A DNA stretch of 12,402 bases from an uncultured Erysipelotrichaceae bacterium (lineage in GTDB: Bacteria > Bacillota_I > Bacilli_A > RFN20 > CAG-826): positions 1 to 12,402 of the forward strand of contig CACZNF010000005.1 of NCBI GenBank assembly GCA_902782395.1, written 5' to 3'. The notes beneath the pieces were generated by a model. The model saw only the letters and a program-made list of their open reading frames with translations, was not told where the DNA came from and did not search any database. Below are positions 1-7,190 of this stretch, one piece after another. Position 1 is the stretch's first letter. Each line of letters opens with the position of its first letter. A program made the translations under genes and the position numbers.

Positions 1-155
1 GAAGCAAAGATTTCTTTACCTGTGCTAGAGTTTAATAAGATTGGCATCATATCAGCGACTTTAGCAACATAATCACCATATTGGTTATTGTTACAACCAG
101 TGAGCGCTCCTGCCATCATGAATGGAATAAGAAGTGTAAGTAAATTCTTTTTCAT
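1..155 (-). CDS. Lipoprotein of unknown function, 5' part only (runs off the left edge)
   Basis: The first 51 codons of a gene that continues beyond the window. It starts at ATG 155-153 after a good AAGGAAAGG ribosome site and lies 15 bases behind the nuclease gene, so it is probably the next cistron of the same operon. The N-terminus is a lipoprotein signal peptide: MKKN, a hydrophobic stretch at residues 5-18, then lipobox LTGC with the lipidated Cys at 21. The mature part begins with an Asn-rich tether (NNNQYGDY) and then VAKVADMMPILLNSS. I do not recognise the family. It could be another binding protein, another secreted enzyme, or a lineage-specific lipoprotein. Surface anchoring is well supported; function is unknown. 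Confidence 0.8.
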   Translation of the reverse strand, partial: MKKNLLTLLIPFMMAGALTGCNNNQYGDYVAKVADMMPILLNSSTGKEIFA

Positions 156-170
156 AAAGGTTTCCTTTCC

Positions 171-1874
171 TTATTTATTAACTTTGTAGATGTAATTATA
201 TTGGGCATAGTTATTTGGTAATAAGATTTGGAATTTACCAAAGTAAAGAGCCATATAGCCGGTCACATGCCATGTGGTACCAACTGGAGAGTTAGCACTT
301 GTTAAGTCATTAGCATTGGATGTACCAAATGTCGCGGCTTCGACAAATGGATATAAAGAATTATCAATTCTTAAATTGGTGAAAAGTTTTGCACCATCTT
401 TACCGTTAATTGTGGCATAGACGGTATATGATTTATCGTTAGCGTTACCTTTATACCAGTAACCACCTGTGCCAGATGAGGAACCATCTTCTTCTTTATC
501 GGAAGAGTTAACCGCACGGATTGTTACTTCAGTATCAACGAATTGATATTGATATGGTAATAAATCATCGTACATGATGTCTTTTGTTTCTGGTAAATCG
601 ACATCAGTAATGTTTTCTGGATTGATACGAACTGACGCTGGATCTTTATTTAAATCAGCGTAAGTAACGGCACCATTTTGTTCATAAACACTGGACCATT
701 TAAGTTCTTCAGCATAGTTAGCAAATGATGTTTCAGTTAAGGCTTTGAAACCTTTTTTACCAGTTGTGGTAGATTTTAAGTCACTTAATTGGACGTTACC
801 GTTATAGGAAGTCGCACGGCAGAAGAATCTAACGATTAAGCCGACACCTGTACCATCCATATTGAATTTCTTAGAAGCGTTTTGTAATAAGGAACAAACG
901 GAGGAATTAAAACCAGCATAGCAATATAAGCCAGCGAGTTTGTTATCACCTTTTTCGACTTGTTCTTTATCTAATAAGACGTCTCTTAAGAACATATTGT
1001 CGCCTTGAATACCAACCACTAATGCGGTGACACAAAGGACAACACCTGATGAACCACTTTCGGAAATACCAATCTTTTCAAAGTCATGGGTAATTTTCCA
1101 TAAGGAATATTCATAGGTTTTTTCTTCATAGTCATAACCTTCATCGATTTCACCATAGACACGGTATTTGCATTGGTTATTCTTTTCTTCCGCGGCTTCA
1201 AAGTAGGAGCGGTAATTACAAACTGGGTCATCAGTGAATAATTGGTTACGGGAGAAACCTTGTTCCACGAGTTCAAGGTTTAATAATCTCCAGTCATCGT
1301 TAACAGTTAAACGATACCAAATGAACGCTAACCAACGACCACCAGAACTATCTTTTGTTTCAAAAGATGATGGACTTGGGTGATTGATTAAAGCGATGTT
1401 ATAAACTTTTTTAGAGGCTGTTGATTTAGCATCAGCATCCGCTTGCGCTGCTTCTAATTGATGCTTGGTGAAAAGGGATGCCTTTTTACCCCAAGGTTCA
1501 ACTTTAGCCGTACTTTCTGGTGTATTAACACCAAGGAAACGAGTTTTGATGGTAACGGTACTGCCTTGTTCATCAACATAATCGTCTTGTTCAAAGTTAG
1601 CGGTATCACCATCGGTGCAGCTTCTTAAAGAAACATAGCCTATGTGATCGACAGCGTTTTCATCCGCACCAGCGAATTTCTTACCTTCTAATTCATTTGC
1701 TTGAGCAAACTTCAAAGAATCTGTAATTGGAGTAGGTAAGAGTTCATCTTTAGCGTCACCTTCTCTAACTAAGCAAGAATCGCAGTTGCTGCTTGTTTTG
1801 TCGTTATTACCGTGTTGACAACCGGTAATAAGCATGGCTAATAGAGGAATAAATAAGAGTTTTTTGAATTTCAT
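171..1874 (-). CDS. Lipoprotein nuclease: SNase (thermonuclease-like) domain plus OB-fold-like C-terminal regions
   Basis: A 567-residue surface lipoprotein, lipobox LITGC with Cys19. Residues about 80-245 match the staphylococcal nuclease fold: DGDT at 88-91 (Asp21 of SNase), R112 (Arg35), NTPE at 117-120 (E120 equals Glu43), WGKKA at 128-132, GGR-LAF with R180 (Arg87), and NLELVEQGF at 199-207. The usual calcium ligand Asp40 is Asn117; the other catalytic residues are kept. Residues about 277-366 (GIQGDNMFLRD, VGLIVRFFCRATSYNGNVQL) and about 445-555 (VGTTWHVTGYMALYFGKFQI) look like OB-fold or nucleic-acid-binding modules, so the protein is much longer than a plain SNase. It has many Cys residues for an exported protein, with a CDSC at 31-34. 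It starts 3 bases after the preceding binding-protein stop, with a GAGGAAA site inside that gene, so it is likely cotranslated with the transporter. Predicted role: cutting extracellular nucleic acid at the cell surface. The SNase assignment is strong; the OB folds are inferred by eye. Confidence 0.85.
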   Translation of the reverse strand: MKFKKLLFIPLLAMLITGCQHGNNDKTSSNCDSCLVREGDAKDELLPTPITDSLKFAQANELEGKKFAGADENAVDHIGYVSLRSCTDGDTANFEQDDYVDEQGSTVTIKTRFLGVNTPESTAKVEPWGKKASLFTKHQLEAAQADADAKSTASKKVYNIALINHPSPSSFETKDSSGGRWLAFIWYRLTVNDDWRLLNLELVEQGFSRNQLFTDDPVCNYRSYFEAAEEKNNQCKYRVYGEIDEGYDYEEKTYEYSLWKITHDFEKIGISESGSSGVVLCVTALVVGIQGDNMFLRDVLLDKEQVEKGDNKLAGLYCYAGFNSSVCSLLQNASKKFNMDGTGVGLIVRFFCRATSYNGNVQLSDLKSTTTGKKGFKALTETSFANYAEELKWSSVYEQNGAVTYADLNKDPASVRINPENITDVDLPETKDIMYDDLLPYQYQFVDTEVTIRAVNSSDKEEDGSSSGTGGYWYKGNANDKSYTVYATINGKDGAKLFTNLRIDNSLYPFVEAATFGTSNANDLTSANSPVGTTWHVTGYMALYFGKFQILLPNNYAQYNYIYKVNK

Positions 1875-1877
1875 AGT

Positions 1878-3461
1878 TTATTTCCTCACATAGTCATCGA
1901 GTTTGGAATACATTTCACTAATTGCTTTATCAATTGTTCTTTGACCGGTAAAGATCCATGGTGGGATGGAAGCAACGGCTTCACGAATATCCGCACTACC
2001 AGAGAATGGCGCATCAACGAATTTGACCCAGCCTTTTGCTTCGTCGATGTAATGTTTTAAGTTCACATCAGCGGTTTCAGCACGAATCATGTCAGTTGTT
2101 GATAATGATTCTCTAGCTTGTTCTAACCATGTCGCATAGTCTTCTTCATAGAATTCACTGTCTTTAACGACATTAGCCCACATACCGCCTTCTTTTTCAG
2201 CATAGGCACATGTTGGGTAATAGCCAGTCTTGGAGCAGAAATAGCCATTAGCGTATTTACTTAAGAATTTAATTAATTGCCAGGCTGCAACACGTTGTTC
2301 GCGCGAACCTTTATCTAATAAGGCTAAGTTAGCACCTTGAGAAATAACAAATTTCTTATCAGCGTTAACATATGGAACTGGCGCAGCACCAATTTCGAAT
2401 TTGTTACCAGCAGTAGCATCGTTAGCAACACCAGCGGAACTACCTAAAGTCATGACTGTTTTGCAAGCTTTGAATGGATTACTACCATATTTAGCTTCGT
2501 TCCAGTCAGCTGGAATACCAAGAACACTTTCATCATAGAGTTTCTTGAGTTGAGTTAAACCGGCTCTTGTTTCTTGAGAATCAAAAGCTAAGTAACCTCT
2601 CTTAGTGGCCTTATCGTATTCAGTATATGCACCACCATTTTGGCGGACATTGGTAATGAATAAGTTAGCTTGTGAGTCATAAGAGAATGGTTTAAATCTC
2701 TTTGTGGCATCAGAGAAATCAGGAGCGTAGATATCTCTTAAGTCTAAGACTGTTTTACCAGTTGCGTCTTTGATTTCTTTACCATAAAGATTGTTATCTT
2801 TAAAGTAATTTAAGATATTTTTACCAACTGTTTCTAATTCATCGTATGTCTGAGGAACAAAGATTTTGTCTTTTAATTGATCGTTGCTCGCACAGTATTC
2901 GAAGAATGATTTGTTATAGACTAAAACTTCTGTGGATTTGTTGAATGGGACGCCTAAGGTGTAACCTTTACCATTTTCATCGAACTCAACGCTTTGGTTT
3001 TCCACCATATAGTCATTGTAGAAATCAGAGATTTTGAATTTTTGGCCCTCTGGTTCAAATGTTGGATTATGGACATCGTTTTCGAAATAGTAATCTAAAC
3101 GCACAATGATGTCACTTTTAACATATGAAGCAAAGTGGTCAGGATAGCCAACGACAACGTGAGGATAAGCACCCTTAGTCGCGGCAAGAGTAACAGCTTT
3201 CAAACATTCAGGATAGCTGGATTTGCTTTCGTATTCGACTTTAACACCGGTTAAACGGGTGAATTCGTCTAAGACATCGTCTAAAACATCATTGATAGCA
3301 GAGCCAAAGCCCGCCCACATTTGGATGGTTTGACCTTTGACATCAACGTTAAAGTCTAAATCGTAAGCAAAGTTGTTTCTATTAGAACCACATCCCGCTA
3401 AAAGGGATGTTGCCATTGCAAGAATAGGAAGTCCTAATGCTGTTTTAAATGATTTTTTCAT
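1878..3461 (-). CDS. ABC importer solute-binding lipoprotein (family 1), second tandem copy
   Basis: A 527-residue extracytoplasmic binding protein of the MalE/UgpB-like family 1. The signal peptide ends in lipobox LLAGC (Cys24). The N-lobe has IQMWAGFGSAINDVLDDVLDEF (split here at residues 46-67) followed by TGVKVEYE at 71-78, the usual start of this fold. GYPDHFASY is at 105-113, GVPFNKSTEV at 170-179, QGANLAL at 375-381, TGYYPT at 412-417 and GSADIRE at 488-494. It is clearly a paralogue of the preceding gene: residues 179-221 match it at 23 of 43 positions. It is longer than the usual 400-450 residues of the family. ATG 3461 has a strong AAAGGAG site and lies 20 bases behind the first copy. 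The ligand is unknown; by family a sugar would be expected, but the neighbouring nuclease suggests a nucleic-acid-derived compound. Confidence 0.88.
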   Translation of the reverse strand: MKKSFKTALGLPILAMATSLLAGCGSNRNNFAYDLDFNVDVKGQTIQMWAGFGSAINDVLDDVLDEFTRLTGVKVEYESKSSYPECLKAVTLAATKGAYPHVVVGYPDHFASYVKSDIIVRLDYYFENDVHNPTFEPEGQKFKISDFYNDYMVENQSVEFDENGKGYTLGVPFNKSTEVLVYNKSFFEYCASNDQLKDKIFVPQTYDELETVGKNILNYFKDNNLYGKEIKDATGKTVLDLRDIYAPDFSDATKRFKPFSYDSQANLFITNVRQNGGAYTEYDKATKRGYLAFDSQETRAGLTQLKKLYDESVLGIPADWNEAKYGSNPFKACKTVMTLGSSAGVANDATAGNKFEIGAAPVPYVNADKKFVISQGANLALLDKGSREQRVAAWQLIKFLSKYANGYFCSKTGYYPTCAYAEKEGGMWANVVKDSEFYEEDYATWLEQARESLSTTDMIRAETADVNLKHYIDEAKGWVKFVDAPFSGSADIREAVASIPPWIFTGQRTIDKAISEMYSKLDDYVRK

Positions 3462-3481
3462 AGGATTCTCCTTTCCTTAAA

Positions 3482-5113
3482 TTATTTTTTAGATGGTTTC
3501 TTATAGTCGGAGCAAGCTTTAAAGACAGCGGATAAAGCTTTATCAGCAGTGTCATAAGGATTACCAGTCATTAAGTAACCTGGAATCTTATCAACTTCTT
3601 CACGAATATCAGCGGAACCACGGAAACCTGGATCAACGAACTTGGTCCATTTGGAATCTTGACCATTATAGATTTCGTTATTCACTCTTGCGGAATCAAG
3701 TTGTAAGAGTTCAGCGTCACTATGGAAATCGCTTTCTAAGTAGGATTGATATTCATCACTATCGAAAGCTTGTTTACATGATGGATAGTAACCTGTTTCA
3801 GCGGTGAATAAACCGTTAGCTTGTTGTGATAAGAAGACCATTAATTTCCAAGAGGCCACTCTTTCGGCATCTGTACCCTTATTGAATAAACCTAAGGATG
3901 TACCTTGAGAAATGACGTATTTGTGTTCTAAATCTTTAACTGGAACTGGCGCACATTTGGTTTCGATACCGGATTTAACGATATTGCTTAAACCAGCTGT
4001 GGAACCAACGTTCATCACGGATTTATAAGCTTTAAAGGCATCAGAGCAGTATAAGCTGTTCCAAACGCTTGGAATACCCATGACTTTGGTATCGAATAAG
4101 TCTTTGAGCATTTCACCAGCTTCTAAGACCGCTTGTTTGTTGTCGTCATCATAGAATGTGACGTAGCCACGACCTGTGGCTTCTTTATCGACTTCAGTAT
4201 ATTGAGCGCCATATTGTCTCACTAAAGTGATGAATAAGTTAGCGGTCGCATCGTATGTGAATGGACGGAAGTCATCTTCTGTGACGGCAGTTAAGTCAAA
4301 GACGATATTAAGTTCTTTAGCAGAGACTTCAGCGGAAGTGGCATACCAGTTACCATCTTCGGCTAAGATTTTGCCATCAGTAGCACCGACTTTGAAGCCG
4401 GATTTCATGAAGTTAATGATTTCAGTACCAACACTCTTAACTTCGGCCCATGTTTGTGGGACAAAGATTTTGTCTTTAAGATTGTCTTGTTTAGAAACCC
4501 AATCAAAGAATGTGTTGTTATAAACCATGACTTCGGTGGATTTATTGAATGGAACACCTAAGACATAGCCTGTACCATCTTCTTTATATTCGAGTGTTTC
4601 GTTTTCGATGGTATAGTCCTTATAGAAATCTTGATAGTTCATTAATTGGATACCATCTTTAGCGTAACGGATACCATTTTGTGTATAAGCGCCTTCGGCT
4701 TCACCACGTAAATGGTCGTTAGCGAGTAAACCATCTAAACGAAGAAGGATGTTACTCTTAATATAACTTGCGAAGTGATCTGGATAACCATTAGCGATAT
4801 TTGGGAACTTACCTGAAGTAGAGGCTAAGTTAATAGCCTTCAACAAGTTTGGATAACCGCCTTTAGCTTCGTACTCGACTTTAATACCAGTTTTCTTGGT
4901 AAATGTTTCGAGTAATTCATCCATTGTGGTATTAACTTTTGCACCAAAACCTGTCCACATTGTGATGGTTACACCTCTAGTATCGACGTTGACATCGAGA
5001 CTATCGGTATTCGCGTCACCAAGCACAAATTGATTTTGGCAAGCACTTAAGGATGCTAATGCGCCAACCGCGAGAGGTAAAAGGAGCAATGAGGATAATT
5101 TTCTGATTTTCAT
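3482..5113 (-). CDS. ABC importer solute-binding lipoprotein (family 1), first tandem copy
   Basis: A binding protein of 543 residues when started at ATG 5113. An in-frame TTG lies 6 bases upstream at 5119, but the ribosome site AGAAAGGA sits only 2-3 bases before it and about 8 bases before the ATG, so the ATG is preferred. The signal peptide MKIRKLSSLL... ends in lipobox LSAC with Cys25. Like its downstream paralogue it has an ITMWTGFG start, TGIKVEYE, GYPDHFASY at 109-117, GVPFNKSTEV, a QGTSLGL stretch, TGYYPS and GSADIREE near the C-terminus. It differs by a longer segment (NGIRYAKDGIQLMN) before the DFYKDYTIEN stretch and a longer loop around GATDGKILAEDGNW. It lies 26 bases after the MalG-type permease. 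It should deliver substrate to the two permeases; whether both copies serve the same transporter is inferred from their placement. Confidence 0.88.
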   Translation of the reverse strand: MKIRKLSSLLLLPLAVGALASLSACQNQFVLGDANTDSLDVNVDTRGVTITMWTGFGAKVNTTMDELLETFTKKTGIKVEYEAKGGYPNLLKAINLASTSGKFPNIANGYPDHFASYIKSNILLRLDGLLANDHLRGEAEGAYTQNGIRYAKDGIQLMNYQDFYKDYTIENETLEYKEDGTGYVLGVPFNKSTEVMVYNNTFFDWVSKQDNLKDKIFVPQTWAEVKSVGTEIINFMKSGFKVGATDGKILAEDGNWYATSAEVSAKELNIVFDLTAVTEDDFRPFTYDATANLFITLVRQYGAQYTEVDKEATGRGYVTFYDDDNKQAVLEAGEMLKDLFDTKVMGIPSVWNSLYCSDAFKAYKSVMNVGSTAGLSNIVKSGIETKCAPVPVKDLEHKYVISQGTSLGLFNKGTDAERVASWKLMVFLSQQANGLFTAETGYYPSCKQAFDSDEYQSYLESDFHSDAELLQLDSARVNNEIYNGQDSKWTKFVDPGFRGSADIREEVDKIPGYLMTGNPYDTADKALSAVFKACSDYKKPSKK

Positions 5114-5139
5114 AATCAATTTCCTTTCTAATTATTTTA

Positions 5140-6072
5140 TTAACCTTTGATGCCGCTTCTTGAGACACCGCGCATAATATATTTTCTAAAGATAAGGAAG
5201 AAAATAAATAATGGGACGGTAGCGAACAAGGAGCCGGTAATTCTAGCTGGTGTATCGTTTGTGAATTCACCAGTGAATTGACTCATTAAGCCGTTAGAGA
5301 CTAAGAGCATGCTGTGGTCAATACCCATATTCTTTAAGACAGCGTTGCTGCCAGAGGCAACAAGTGTTGGCCAGATATAGGCGTTCCACGCACCCATCAA
5401 AGAGAGAATCAAAATTGTGACGATCGTTGGCATAGCGATTGGAATCATACATTTCCATAAGTATTGGAAGTGTCCATAACCATCGACTTTTGCCGCGAGG
5501 AACAACTCGTTAGGAATTTGTTGGAATGTTTGACGTAAGTAGAAGATGTAGAAAACACTAACACCGTGTACCAAAATCAATGCAGCGAAGGTATTAGCCC
5601 AACCGAGCATTTGAGTGGTTTGATAGTTAGTCATCATCATCATTTCGCCTGGAACCATCATTGTTCCTAAGAGGATGGTGAATAAGATGTCTTTACCTTT
5701 AAAGTTAACACGCGCGAACGCGAAGGCCGCGAGAACGCTGGTCACAACTGTAAAGGCAGTCGATGCAACAGCAACGATGACGGTGTTCAAATAGAAGACA
5801 CCGAAATTGAAGTTACCTCTGAAAACTTTAGCAAATTGTTCAAAGGAGAAGTTTGTGCTGTTTAAATAGAAAACTAATTTACCTGATAATTCTTCCGCTT
5901 CAAAAGCTTTAGTGCTCTTAAAGGAAGTAATAATCATGTACCAGAATGGGAGTAAGATAAATAAACCCACTAAGGTTAAGAATGAATAAAGAAGGACTTG
6001 GGTAATAATCTTACGAGCTTTATAGATTCTTAGTTGCTTTTCACTAGCGAAATATACTTCATGTTCAGCCAT
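5140..6072 (-). CDS. ABC importer inner-membrane permease, MalG/UgpE type
   Basis: A 310-residue binding-protein-dependent permease with six predicted membrane helices, near residues 22-46, 95-119, 128-148, 158-178, 212-232 and 279-297. The cytoplasmic EAA loop reads LAAKVDG at 192-198, followed by IP at 210-211; this is the coupling segment that docks on the ATPase. The FKST of the N-terminal region and the short basic C-terminus (RGVSRSGIKG) are typical of MalG-like subunits. ATG 6072 follows a near-perfect AAGGGAGGT ribosome site, 18 bases after the partner permease gene. It would pair with the MalF-type protein to form the membrane channel. Its length is normal. Substrate cannot be read from the sequence; the CUT1 carbohydrate family is the nearest label. 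Confidence 0.92.
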   Translation of the reverse strand: MAEHEVYFASEKQLRIYKARKIITQVLLYSFLTLVGLFILLPFWYMIITSFKSTKAFEAEELSGKLVFYLNSTNFSFEQFAKVFRGNFNFGVFYLNTVIVAVASTAFTVVTSVLAAFAFARVNFKGKDILFTILLGTMMVPGEMMMMTNYQTTQMLGWANTFAALILVHGVSVFYIFYLRQTFQQIPNELFLAAKVDGYGHFQYLWKCMIPIAMPTIVTILILSLMGAWNAYIWPTLVASGSNAVLKNMGIDHSMLLVSNGLMSQFTGEFTNDTPARITGSLFATVPLFIFFLIFRKYIMRGVSRSGIKG

Positions 6073-6090
6073 TTGATATTTACCTCCCTT

Positions 6091-7176
6091 CTAGTAATGC
6101 ACTCTATTTTTGCTAACTGCAAATTGAGCGACTGTAATAATTAAGACAATACCGAGCAAGATAACGCAGCCCGCCGCACCACGGCCAGCAGCTGAGTCAG
6201 CGGTAGAGTCAATTAATTTAACGATATAACCGACAACGGTAATCCATTCCGCTTGGTCGGAACCACCAAAGTTCTTACTACCACTACCGAACAAGGCGAT
6301 AACTTGTGAATATGATTTACAAGCACCAATGAATGAGGTGATGGTAATGTAAAGAATTTGTGGTGAAAGTAATGGCACGGTAATTCTTCTAAAGATAGTG
6401 AATTTACTACTGCCATCAATTCTTGCTGCATCGTAATATTGTTTATCAATCGCGGATAAGCCAGACATAAAGACTAAGATCTTAAATGCTAAGCCGTTCC
6501 AAATTGCATAAATAACAATAACGATGAACATATTCCATCTATTAGCGTAAATATCTAACCAGTGTTGTGGCGAGGCACCAAACATACCTAAGAATACGTT
6601 GAAGAAACTACCAGCGGAGGAAGAGAACATGGCGTTAAAGACCATACCTAAAGCGATAGTATTTGTGACGTAAGGTAGGAAGAAGATTGTTTGATACAAA
6701 CCCTTCAACGGTTTAATAGCGTTTAAACAAACCGCTAATAGAAGACCAATAACAATGGTCAATGGGACAGAAACAATAACGATTAAGCCTGTATTGCCTA
6801 ATGCTCTTAAGAACACTGGGTCAGTTAAGACCTTAATATAGTTTTCAATACCCCATGATAAGTGAATGCTACTTCTGGTATTTTGAAGAGCAGCGATGTA
6901 GTTTGTGATAACAAATGAACTACCCGAGTTACCAACCCAATAGAAATTGTTCACAAACGACATGACAAATGTATTGAGGATTGGATAGATCATGAAGAGG
7001 ATTAAGAAGATTAAAGCCGGAATTAAAGCAATCCAGCCCTTAGCCCATTCTGGCATAATGAAACTATGCTTCTTGGTTCTAAGCTCTTTTCTGACTGAAA
7101 TGCCTAAGCTCTCTAACTTAGCATCCCAATCAACTGCTGGCATTCCGCTTGGATTATTGTTCAAAGTATTTTCCAT
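6091..7176 (-). CDS. ABC importer inner-membrane permease, MalF/UgpA type
   Basis: A 361-residue permease with a cytoplasmic N-terminus of about 46 residues and six predicted helices, near 47-71, 128-150, 160-183, 213-238, 268-290 and 335-355. The first external loop (about 72-127) holds aromatic and Ser/Asn-rich sequence. The EAA coupling loop is DAARIDG at 249-255, with I265 and P268 completing the pattern. It ends in a TAG stop. The gene lies 14 bases behind the ATPase gene, but no Shine-Dalgarno sequence is visible before ATG 7176 (the leader is AAGTGTTTCTTT). Translation may therefore depend on ribosomes finishing the ATPase gene. The other subunits of this operon, except the possible alternatives noted, have clear sites. 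It would heterodimerise with the MalG-type subunit downstream. Confidence 0.92.
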   Translation of the reverse strand: MENTLNNNPSGMPAVDWDAKLESLGISVRKELRTKKHSFIMPEWAKGWIALIPALIFLILFMIYPILNTFVMSFVNNFYWVGNSGSSFVITNYIAALQNTRSSIHLSWGIENYIKVLTDPVFLRALGNTGLIVIVSVPLTIVIGLLLAVCLNAIKPLKGLYQTIFFLPYVTNTIALGMVFNAMFSSSAGSFFNVFLGMFGASPQHWLDIYANRWNMFIVIVIYAIWNGLAFKILVFMSGLSAIDKQYYDAARIDGSSKFTIFRRITVPLLSPQILYITITSFIGACKSYSQVIALFGSGSKNFGGSDQAEWITVVGYIVKLIDSTADSAAGRGAAGCVILLGIVLIITVAQFAVSKNRVHY

Positions 7177-7190
7177 AAAGAAACACTTAA

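Noticed and set aside
4227..4523. Open frame on the plus strand inside the first binding-protein gene
   Set aside because: It is antisense to a well-supported gene, has no family features and no ribosome site; a shadow of the real gene.
5114..5119. TTG at 5119 as the start of the first binding protein
   Set aside because: The AAGGA site is only 2-3 bases from it but correctly spaced from ATG 5113, which begins a standard signal peptide.
5016..5270. Minus-strand open frame spanning the permease-binding protein junction
   Set aside because: It overlaps two clear genes in another frame and its translation has no recognisable features.
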